Shown here in pieces: positions 1-5,016 of a DNA stretch of 5,016 bases. Numbering within the stretch: the stretch's first letter is position 1; every line of letters begins with the position of its first letter. Below the pieces are notes generated by a model. That model searched no databases and had not been told where the DNA came from. It saw only the letters and a program-made list of their open reading frames with translations. Both the position numbers and the translations under genes were made by a program. The stretch is taken from NCBI GenBank assembly GCA_009845645.1, contig VXZF01000117.1, forward strand, positions 1 to 5,016, in the 5' to 3' direction. The stretch is from Gemmatimonadota bacterium. GTDB taxonomy: Bacteria > Latescibacterota > UBA2968 > UBA8231.

Positions 1-1
1 G

Positions 2-1495
2 CAGCAGACGTTGGTTTTTGGCCGCGGCTCGGATTCGATCGGACTAGATCCGGGGATTGAAAACGACGGCGAATCGTTCAAGGTCTGCGACAACATCTAC
101 GAGACCTTGGTGACCTACGACAGCGAGAGCACGGCCGTAGTGCCTCAGCTGGCGCATTCTTGGGACATTTCGGACGACCAGCTCATGTGGACCTTCCACT
201 TGCGCATGGGGGTCCGTTTCCACGACGGCACCCCCTTTAACGCCGAGGCCATGCTGTTTTCGCTCGGGCGGCAGTTTGACAAAGACCATCCCTTCCACAA
301 GGTCGCCGGCGCGTTCAAGTACTGGCAGGCCATGGGCATGGACGACATTGTCGCCGCGCTAGAAGCCCCGGATGATTCGACCTTTATCGTCCGCCTCAAA
401 GAGCCACATGCCCCCTTCTTGGGGAACTTGGCGATGAACTTCTGCGCGGCCGTTAGCCCTACCGCGGTGGCTCGTTACGGCCGCGATTACTTCAAAAATC
501 CGGTCGGCACCGGCCCCTTTCGCTTGGTCGAATGGCGCAAGGACGAGCGCATCGTCTTGGAGCGCAATCCCGATTACTGGGGGCCAAAGCCGCAGCTCGA
601 CCGCCTAATTTTCAAGCCTATTCAGGAAGGCTCGGTGCGCTTCTTGGAGCTTTCGCAGGGCACGATTCACGGCTTCGACAACCTCAGCCCTGAGTACATT
701 GAGCCGATCCGCGCCGACCCCAATCTCCAGCTCTTGACACAGGCGGGCATGAATACCGGCTACTTGGCCATGAACATGGACAAAAAGCCTTTCGACGATG
801 TGCGGGTGCGCCGGGCCATAAACCACGCCGTGGATAAGCAGGCCCTAGTGGATAATTTCTACGAGGGCTTGGCCATGCCAGCCAAAAACCCCATCCCGCC
901 GACCCTGTGGAGCTACAACGACACCATTGCGGGCTATGGCTACGATCCGGCCAAAGCGCGGGCCTTGCTGGCGGAAGCTGGCTATGCCGAAGGCTTTGAA
1001 ACCGAGCTGTGGGCCATGCCGGTGCCGCGCCCCTATATGCCGCAGCCCGGCAAGATCGCCGAGGCGATTCAGGCCGACTTGGAAAAGGTGGGCATTCACG
1101 CCCGCATTGTGTCTTGGGAGTGGGGGACGTACTTGGACAAGGTGTTCGACGGCCAGCACCAGATGGCTTTGTTGGGCTGGACCGGCGACAATGGCGACCC
1201 GGACAACTTCCTCTACGTACTCCTCGACTCCACCGCGGCTATCAAGCCCGCCCAGAATATCTCCTTCTACCGCAGTGGCGAGCTGCACGACGCGCTCGTC
1301 GCGGCCCGTCGCTCCACCGACCGCGAAGTGCGCACGCGGCTCTACGCCCAGGCGCAGGAAATCGTCCACCGCGACGCGCCTTGGGTTCCCTTAGTACACG
1401 CGACGCAGACGGTGGTTTTCCAGCGTCGCGTCACTGGCTTCAAGCTGCATCCCACGGGCAGCAAGTGGTTCCACAGCACCGCGCTGGCCCCTTGA
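2..1495 (+). CDS. dppA: Dipeptide ABC transporter substrate-binding protein, DppA-like (5' partial)
   Basis: This periplasmic solute-binding protein (SBP_bac_5 family) captures di- or short peptides and delivers them to an inner-membrane ABC permease. The open frame enters from the left edge; 497 residues are present, starting almost exactly where mature E. coli DppA starts (QQTLVFG versus KTLVYC). The missing part is therefore essentially the signal peptide, and the TTG at 11 is an internal Leu, not a start. Residues below are numbered from the codon at 11. Family hallmarks include WTFHLRMGVRFHDG, a GTGPFRL segment, WAMPVPRPY and GWTGDNGDPDNF (389-400). Arg340 and Asp393 are 53 residues apart, as are Arg355 and Asp408, which I recall as the dipeptide carboxylate and amino contacts in E. 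coli DppA. This favours dipeptides over nickel, heme or oligopeptides. The stop lies three bases before the permease start. The family is certain; the exact substrate is inferred. Confidence 0.93.
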   Translation, partial: QQTLVFGRGSDSIGLDPGIENDGESFKVCDNIYETLVTYDSESTAVVPQLAHSWDISDDQLMWTFHLRMGVRFHDGTPFNAEAMLFSLGRQFDKDHPFHKVAGAFKYWQAMGMDDIVAALEAPDDSTFIVRLKEPHAPFLGNLAMNFCAAVSPTAVARYGRDYFKNPVGTGPFRLVEWRKDERIVLERNPDYWGPKPQLDRLIFKPIQEGSVRFLELSQGTIHGFDNLSPEYIEPIRADPNLQLLTQAGMNTGYLAMNMDKKPFDDVRVRRAINHAVDKQALVDNFYEGLAMPAKNPIPPTLWSYNDTIAGYGYDPAKARALLAEAGYAEGFETELWAMPVPRPYMPQPGKIAEAIQADLEKVGIHARIVSWEWGTYLDKVFDGQHQMALLGWTGDNGDPDNFLYVLLDSTAAIKPAQNISFYRSGELHDALVAARRSTDREVRTRLYAQAQEIVHRDAPWVPLVHATQTVVFQRRVTGFKLHPTGSKWFHSTALAP

Positions 1496-1498
1496 GCC

Positions 1499-2509
1499 AT
1501 GCACCGCTTCGTCCTCCGGCGGCTCATCGCGCTCTTGCCGACGCTGGCGGGAATTTCGCTTTTAGTTTTTCTGATGCTCTACTTGGTGCCGGGCGACCCG
1601 GCCCAGGTCATGCTCGGGGAGCGCGCCAACGCCGAGAGCTTGGCCGAGTTGCGCGCGACTATGGGCCTCGATCAGCCCTTTTACGTGCAGTTTTACCGCT
1701 TCTTCACCGGCCTGTTGAGTGGTGACCTAGGCCGTTCAATTCGCACTCACGAGAAAATTACCACTGAACTTGTCCAGCGCTTCCCGGCTACTTGCGAACT
1801 AACCTTGGCCAGTATGCTGCTGGCCGTGACGGTCGGCATCTCGGCCGGACTGTGGGCTGCGGTGCGGCGGGGCAAGGGTGCCGATCTGCTCAGCATGATC
1901 TTGGCCACGGCCGGTATTTCCATTCCCGTATTTTGGCTGGCTCTGATGCTGGTGTTGCTGTTGGCCTTTTACGTGCCGCTCTTTCCGGTGTCCGGCCGCT
2001 TGAGCACGCATATCTACTTTGAGCCGATCACCTATTTCTACGTAATCGACACCCTCGCGCAGGGTGACTTCGCGGCCTGCGGCGACGTGCTGTGGCACCT
2101 TTTTTTGCCGGCCTTGACTTTGGGGACTATTCCCATGGCCGTGATTGCGCGCATGACCCGCGCCAGCTTGCTCGACGTCCTCGGCGAGGACTACATCCGC
2201 ACGGCTTGGGCCAAGGGCCTGCGGGAGCGGGTGGTGATTGTGCGCCACGCCCTGAAAAACGCCTTTATACCTACGCTTACGGTTATTGCCCTCCAATTCG
2301 GCTACCTGCTCGGGGGCGCGGTTATCACCGAGACCATTTTCGCTTGGCCCGGGGTTGGACGCTGGCTCTTTTTGGCGGTACAGGCGCGCGACTTCCGCGC
2401 CGTGCAGGGTGGGGTTTTGCTGCTGGCCACGGTCTTTGTGCTGGCCAACCTCATCGCCGACATACTCTACGCTTGGCTGGATCCGCGGATACGCTACGAC
2501 GAGGAATAG
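1499..2509 (+). CDS. dppB: Dipeptide ABC transporter permease, DppB-like
   Basis: This is an inner-membrane permease of the peptide/nickel ABC importer class (BPD_transp_1). It would pair with a DppC-type partner and two ATPases to move peptide released by the binding protein. Its 336 residues match the usual length for DppB (about 339). The N-terminus MHRFVLRRLIALLPTLAGIS is typical, supporting the ATG at 1499. Hydrophobic segments lie near residues 9-30, 101-121, 134-157, 199-220, 258-282 and 302-325, giving six membrane spans. The cytoplasmic EAA loop that docks the ATPase is at about 232-255 (YIRTAWAKGL then RHALKNA). ETIFAWPGVGRWL and the C-terminal LDPRIR are family signatures. No Shine-Dalgarno is visible before the start and only three bases separate it from the dppA stop, so translation is probably coupled. 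No dppC follows; a terminator does. GsiC/NikB-type permeases are the alternative, but the close DppA neighbour argues for DppB. Confidence 0.93.
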   Translation: MHRFVLRRLIALLPTLAGISLLVFLMLYLVPGDPAQVMLGERANAESLAELRATMGLDQPFYVQFYRFFTGLLSGDLGRSIRTHEKITTELVQRFPATCELTLASMLLAVTVGISAGLWAAVRRGKGADLLSMILATAGISIPVFWLALMLVLLLAFYVPLFPVSGRLSTHIYFEPITYFYVIDTLAQGDFAACGDVLWHLFLPALTLGTIPMAVIARMTRASLLDVLGEDYIRTAWAKGLRERVVIVRHALKNAFIPTLTVIALQFGYLLGGAVITETIFAWPGVGRWLFLAVQARDFRAVQGGVLLLATVFVLANLIADILYAWLDPRIRYDEE

Positions 2510-2515
2510 GGGAGA

Positions 2516-2560
2516 CAAAAAAGTGGAGGCAACGAGCGAGACCGTTACCTCCACTTTTTG
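2516..2560. terminator. Bidirectional intrinsic terminator between convergent genes
   Basis: The arms 2518-2534 and 2543-2559 pair over 17 positions with one C-A mismatch (2530/2547), closing an 8-base loop (2535-2542). The core is GTGGAGG pairing with CCTCCAC. The left arm begins with six A (2517-2522) and the right arm ends with five T (2555-2559), so each strand's transcript has a stem followed by a U-tract. It lies 6 bases after the dppB stop and 37 bases beyond the stop of the opposing lipoprotein gene, where a shared terminator is expected. Confidence 0.88.
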
Positions 2561-2597
2561 TGTTTAACAGTGCCTATGCCGCTGGCACTGCGTTGTT

Positions 2598-4652
2598 TCA
2601 GCCACCAGAGGAGGTGATGGTGATGCGAACGATATCGGCCACGGCCGGATAGGTGAACCCATCATCGACTAAGCGCACTACGCCTCCCTCGTCCGCGCCG
2701 GTGTTGGCTCCGGCTTGACGCGGTGCTTGATTCGCGCCCACGCCCGGCTCCTCGTTGACTTCTGTACCGGCATCCCACAGCCCGATCTGATCGGTGATGT
2801 CGCCGCTTATAGGCAGGCGATCGTCGGTGAACAGGGCGATGCCGGTGTCACCGGGTGACAAGAACAGGTCGTTGGATTGCACGTACATGGTGGCGAAAGA
2901 CAGCCGGTCGCCCGGACGGGCAACGAAGGTGAATTCATAGGCATTGCCCGGCGTCAGCGGCCCAGGGCCGTCGGCTCCCACCGGCGTGGTAAACACGCCG
3001 CTGTTTCTCGCTAGGTTCGCGGCTAGCTCGGCGGGACTGCCATCTTCGGCGAGTGCTTCAAGTCCCGCGCCGCGATCGGGCTGGCCGTCGGTGAAGAAAG
3101 GGGTTCCGCCACGCTGGGCGACCCACGCGCCGGGCGCGAGGACGGTGCCGAGGTTTTCGATCCGCATGGTGAATTGTGCTGGAGTGCGCGATTCTGCCGA
3201 GCCAGCAGCCGGATCGTCAGATAAGGTCCGCGCGGAAGTGATGGGCCCCTCAGGGATGTCGTCTCCGTCGGTATCGCCATCAGTATCACCGTCCATATCT
3301 CCGTCGCCATCCATGTCACCGTCGGCCTCACCATCGCCGTCGGTTTCACCCTCGCCGTCCATGTCACCGTCGGCATCACCCTCGCCATCGGTCTCGCCGT
3401 CGTCTCCGTCGGTTTCACCCTCGCCGTCCATGCCGCCGGCCTCAGCCGCCGCGATAATATCAGCGATGTCGTAAGGTACCCCAACGGTAATGGTGCCGGT
3501 CACAGATGGCTCAGCTCCAGACACATCGACCAGAAGGTCTAACGATACCGTACCATTGAACGCACCAGAAGCGGTTATCTCACCAGTCACGGGAATGAGC
3601 GGGAACTGATCTTCGCCCACGTTCAGAGTGCCGTTGAGCACCAGCGTTCCGTCTGGCGAATAATCTGTTAGCACCCACTCGTTGCCCGTGATGGTCAACG
3701 TGCCACCGCTGGCTCCGGGAATCGTCGTCTCATCCGAGATGAGCGCGACCAAGAGGGCGTCCTGAAAGTAGCCTATCAGCGCGTTGGTCAGGATAAGGAC
3801 ATCGGGGGTTATCACAACATCGAGCCCATCGTCCGTGGTTCCGTCATCGCCCGTGGTTCCGTCGTCGTCCATGGTTCCGTCGTCCATGTCGCTGAGGGGT
3901 ACGCCGCCTTCGGAGGTGATGGTGACAATCACCATCTCAGCTACGGCCGGATAGGTGTATCCGTCGTCCACTAAGCGCACCGCACCGCCTTCATCTACAC
4001 CGGTGTTGGGACCAGCCTGCCGCGGCGCTTGGTTTTCACCTACGCCTGGCTCCTCGTTGACTTCCGTACCGGCGTCCCACAGCCCGATCAGAGTGGTGAC
4101 GTCGTCGCTTATCGGCTGGCCGCCGCTGGTGAACAGCCCAATGCCGGTGTCATTGGGTGCTAAGAAAAGGTCGTTGGACTGCACGTACATGGTGGCGAAA
4201 GACAGCCGGTCACCCGGCCGGGCCGTGAAGCTGAACTCATAGGCGTTGCCCATGTCCATAGCCATATCCATAAGAGGCGTCAGCGGACCGGGGCTGTCGG
4301 CTCCCACTGGCGTGTTGAAAATCCCGCTGTTTCTGGAAAGGTTCGCGGCCAACATCGTTGGATTGCCGTCCTCGGCAAGGGCTTCGAGGCCCACGCCGCG
4401 GTCGGGCTGGCCAACTCGGAAGATGGGCCTCCCCCCGCGCTGCACGACCCATGCACCGGGCGCGAGGAGCGTACCGATGTTTTCGATCCGCACTGTGAAG
4501 TCCGCTGGCTCGCGCGGTTCAGGCAAGCCAGCAACTGGCTCAGTAGAGACCACCGGCTTACCTGCTCTGTCTGTGGTTGAGGATAGGGGGTCTCGGTCTG
4601 CACAGGCGGCGAACAAGACGGCCCCAACGCAGACAGCGTAAAACAGTTTCAT
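2598..4652 (-). CDS. Putative lipoprotein with two spondin_N domains, a beta-rich middle domain and an acidic Asp-Gly repeat
   Basis: The product is 684 residues. It starts with a short signal (MKLFYAVCVGAVLFAAC) whose lipobox would place the lipidated Cys at 17; Phe at -3 is a little unusual. Domain 1 (about 51-250) and domain 2 (about 493-684) are spondin_N-type beta domains, recognised from FTVRIENIGT, GLEALAEDG, YVQSNDLF and LWDAGTEVNEEPG, and are about 80% identical by hand alignment. Between them are an Asp/Gly/Thr linker (255-278), an unrecognised beta-rich section (about 279-405) and an Asp-Gly repeat (408-465) resembling calcium-binding DxDxDG loops. There is no C-terminal anchor; the protein ends with domain 2. 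It is probably membrane-attached and perhaps surface-exposed. Spondin_N is an extracellular adhesion-type fold in animals, but its bacterial role is poorly known, so I assign none. The ATG at 4652 is supported by AGGAG eight bases upstream and by the signal sequence. It is convergent with dppAB. Confidence 0.9.
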   Translation of the reverse strand: MKLFYAVCVGAVLFAACADRDPLSSTTDRAGKPVVSTEPVAGLPEPREPADFTVRIENIGTLLAPGAWVVQRGGRPIFRVGQPDRGVGLEALAEDGNPTMLAANLSRNSGIFNTPVGADSPGPLTPLMDMAMDMGNAYEFSFTARPGDRLSFATMYVQSNDLFLAPNDTGIGLFTSGGQPISDDVTTLIGLWDAGTEVNEEPGVGENQAPRQAGPNTGVDEGGAVRLVDDGYTYPAVAEMVIVTITSEGGVPLSDMDDGTMDDDGTTGDDGTTDDGLDVVITPDVLILTNALIGYFQDALLVALISDETTIPGASGGTLTITGNEWVLTDYSPDGTLVLNGTLNVGEDQFPLIPVTGEITASGAFNGTVSLDLLVDVSGAEPSVTGTITVGVPYDIADIIAAAEAGGMDGEGETDGDDGETDGEGDADGDMDGEGETDGDGEADGDMDGDGDMDGDTDGDTDGDDIPEGPITSARTLSDDPAAGSAESRTPAQFTMRIENLGTVLAPGAWVAQRGGTPFFTDGQPDRGAGLEALAEDGSPAELAANLARNSGVFTTPVGADGPGPLTPGNAYEFTFVARPGDRLSFATMYVQSNDLFLSPGDTGIALFTDDRLPISGDITDQIGLWDAGTEVNEEPGVGANQAPRQAGANTGADEGGVVRLVDDGFTYPAVADIVRITITSSGG
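2601..3173 (-). repeat. Second spondin_N domain copy (C-terminal)
   Basis: This stretch encodes residues 494-684 of the lipoprotein. It aligns with the first copy (3903-4499) over 191 residues with 39 differences by hand count, about 80% identity. The only gap is an 8-residue insertion in the first copy. Shared blocks include RLSFATMYVQSNDLFL, LWDAGTEVNEEPGVG and NQAPRQAG. The high identity and the similar proline-containing lead-ins before each copy point to an internal duplication. Confidence 0.88.
3258..3431 (-). repeat. Acidic Asp-Gly repeat tract in the lipoprotein gene
   Basis: This encodes residues 408-465, built almost only of D, G, E, M, T and A, with no basic residue and a very strong negative charge. 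Two units begin MDGEGETDG (residues 408 and 431), and later MDGDGD and DTDGDTDGDD segments follow. At DNA level an identical 27-base block occurs at 3337-3363 and 3406-3432, exactly 69 bases apart. The pattern resembles thrombospondin type 3 or dockerin-like calcium loops, but the spacing is irregular. It may be a flexible calcium-responsive linker between the domains. Confidence 0.85.
3438..3818 (-). other. Unrecognised beta-rich middle domain of the lipoprotein
   Basis: This region encodes residues 279-405. It opens with a hydrophobic, possibly helical stretch (LILTNALIGYFQDALLVALI), then alternates short beta-like segments and turns: GGTLTITGNEWVLTDYSPDG, LVLNGTLNV, VTGEITASGAFNGTVSLDLLV and VTGTITVGVPYDIADI. 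The repeated G-T-[LIV]-x-[LIV] strands suggest a beta-sheet fold such as a sandwich or half-barrel. It is bounded on both sides by low-complexity acidic linkers, as expected for an independent domain. I do not recognise the family. Confidence 0.6.
3819..3890 (-). repeat. 18-base repeats encoding an Asp/Gly/Thr linker
   Basis: These bases encode residues 255-278, an Asp/Gly/Thr-rich linker after the first spondin domain. Near-identical 18-base units run 3835-3852, 3853-3870 and, partly diverged, 3871-3888, each containing TGGTTCCGTC on the + strand. The tract joins domain 1 to the unrecognised middle domain. Confidence 0.75.
3903..4499 (-). repeat. First spondin_N domain copy (N-terminal)
   Basis: This encodes residues 52-250 of the lipoprotein, following a short Pro-rich leader after the lipidated Cys. 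It differs from the second copy mainly by the insertion LMDMAMDM (residues 127-134, bases 4251-4274) between GPLTP and GNAYEF. All other blocks align without gaps. Confidence 0.88.
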
Positions 4653-4660
4653 GGAAAATT

Positions 4661-4665
4661 CTCCT
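4661..4665 (-). promoter_or_regulatory. Ribosome binding site of the lipoprotein gene
   Basis: On the minus strand AGGAG lies 8 bases before the ATG at 4652, a near-ideal Shine-Dalgarno that fixes the start codon. It contrasts with dppB, which has none. Confidence 0.85.
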
Positions 4666-4679
4666 GAAAAGGGTTTATG

Positions 4680-4700
4680 GAGTTCTATCTATTAGAACTC
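4680..4700. promoter_or_regulatory. 8-bp inverted repeat upstream of the lipoprotein gene
   Basis: GAGTTCTA (4680-4687) and TAGAACTC (4693-4700) are perfect inverted copies around a 5-base centre. The repeat sits 27-48 bases before the lipoprotein ATG and overlaps the candidate -10 box. It could be an operator for a dimeric regulator or a small 5' hairpin. The symmetry is seen; the function is inferred. Confidence 0.5.
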
Positions 4701-4721
4701 TCCTAGAGCCTACATAGTTTC
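4691..4721 (-). promoter_or_regulatory. Candidate ECF-sigma-type promoter for the lipoprotein gene
   Basis: On the minus strand a GAAAC element (4721-4717) is followed by TCTAAT (4696-4691), 20 bases apart. This resembles the GAAAC / TCTAAT style of several extracytoplasmic-function sigma promoters, though the spacer is slightly long. No good sigma70 pair fits: TTGAAA at 4723-4718 has no -10 box at 16-18 bases. Transcription would start near 4684, giving a leader of about 30 bases. Confidence 0.35.
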
Positions 4722-4738
4722 AAAAAGCGATGCACCGC
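4722..4738 (-). terminator. Possible weak terminator after the oxidoreductase gene
   Basis: On the minus strand, two bases past the TAG stop, GCGG and TCGC can form a 4-bp stem (one G-U pair) around TGCA, directly followed by five T (4726-4722). The stem is short, so termination would be partial at best. The T run overlaps the start of the candidate promoter. Confidence 0.22.
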
Positions 4739-4739
4739 G

Positions 4740-5016
4740 CTAAACCTGCGTCCACGCGCCGCTATTGCTGGACGATTCTACGGCGGCTGCGACGAATTTC
4801 ATACCTGCTACGCCCTCTTCCACGCCCGGATGCGGAAAGGCCGCGGGCACGTCCTGTTCGCCACGGCGTGCGCGGATGAGTCGCTCAATGGTGGTATGGA
4901 GGTTGGCGAGGGCTGGGAAGAAGTCTTCGTGGTGTCCCGAGGGGACTCGCAAGTACGAGGCGACCGACGCGGGCAGGTCGAATTCAGCGCCAATCCAGTA
5001 GGTAATGTCGCGGCCA
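4740..5016 (-). CDS. Gfo/Idh/MocA-family oxidoreductase, C-terminal fragment (5' partial)
   Basis: The last 91 residues of a gene that enters from the right edge and ends at TAG (4742-4740). The visible part matches the C-terminal end of Gfo/Idh/MocA sugar- and cyclitol-type NAD(P)-dependent dehydrogenases. Family-like segments are YLRVPSGHHEDFFPALANLH (family: YLR.PAGHPEG...AFAN.Y), HPGVEEGVAGMKFVAAAVES (family: FPT..DG.RGM.F.EA.V.SS) and the closing SGAWTQV. The Rossmann domain with the nucleotide site and the catalytic EKP motif lie outside the window, so substrate and activity cannot be judged. The TTG at 4952 is an internal Leu, because family similarity continues upstream of it to the edge. 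The lipoprotein gene follows 87 bp downstream on the same strand. Confidence 0.82.
   Translation of the reverse strand, partial: GRDITYWIGAEFDLPASVASYLRVPSGHHEDFFPALANLHTTIERLIRARRGEQDVPAAFPHPGVEEGVAGMKFVAAAVESSSNSGAWTQV

Noticed and set aside
11..13. TTG as the start codon of the binding protein
   Set aside because: The frame stays open to the left edge and the upstream residues QQT match the mature N-terminus of DppA, so the real start with its signal peptide lies outside.
845..1369. Minus-strand 174-codon frame opposite dppA
   Set aside because: This is an antisense shadow in GC-rich DNA, with no recognisable domain; the dppA frame is conserved throughout.
1799..2554. Minus-strand 251-codon frame opposite dppB
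   Set aside because: It is a shadow of a well-supported permease gene, is low in hydrophobic structure, and runs through the terminator stem.
3258..3431. CRISPR-like array because of regularly repeated short units
   Set aside because: The repeats are in-frame codon repeats with no unique spacers, inside a long coding sequence.
2944..3474. Plus-strand 176-codon frame rich in Ser-Pro repeats
   Set aside because: It is the antisense reading of the Asp-Gly repeat and spondin region; the repeat alone generates the SPSPS pattern, and there is no ribosome site or family match.
4950..4952. TTG start giving a standalone 70-residue minus-strand protein
   Set aside because: The frame is open to the right edge and the upstream residues continue the Gfo/Idh/MocA C-terminal similarity, so it is a fragment of a larger gene.
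4765..5001. Plus-strand 78-codon frame
   Set aside because: It is antisense to the oxidoreductase fragment, and has no ribosome site or family resemblance.

Overview
The window is bacterial, GC-rich and fully coding apart from two short intergenic gaps of about 88 bp. A periplasmic-type peptide-binding protein and a lipoprotein signal suggest a Gram-negative cell envelope. Nothing here fixes the phylum: the transporter proteins resemble proteobacterial DppA/DppB, but that family is widespread. No stretch over 300 bases lacks a gene, and I saw no tRNA, rRNA, CRISPR array or mobile element.

Positions 1-2509 (+ strand) hold two genes of a dipeptide ABC transporter. The first is dppA, whose 5' end with the signal peptide lies off the window. 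Three bases later comes dppB, an inner-membrane permease. Both residues recalled as dipeptide contacts in E. coli DppA have counterparts at the same spacing. dppC and the ATPase genes dppD/dppF do not follow: the operon stops at a strong hairpin (2516-2560) with A/T tracts on both sides, so it can end transcription from both directions between convergent genes.

Positions 2598-4652 (- strand) hold the most unusual gene, a 684-residue predicted lipoprotein. It has two spondin_N-type domains about 80% identical to each other. They are separated by an Asp/Gly/Thr linker, a beta-rich domain I do not recognise, and a highly acidic Asp-Gly repeat that looks calcium-binding. It has a good ribosome binding site, an 8-bp inverted repeat, and a possible ECF-sigma-type promoter upstream.

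Positions 4740-5016 (- strand) hold the last 91 codons of a Gfo/Idh/MocA-family oxidoreductase, which continues past the right edge. It lies upstream of the lipoprotein gene on the same strand, 87 bp away. That gap carries its own candidate promoter, so the two are not necessarily co-transcribed.

The peptide importer and the lipoprotein/oxidoreductase pair face each other and show no evident functional link. The best candidate for something undescribed is the double-spondin lipoprotein with its middle domain.
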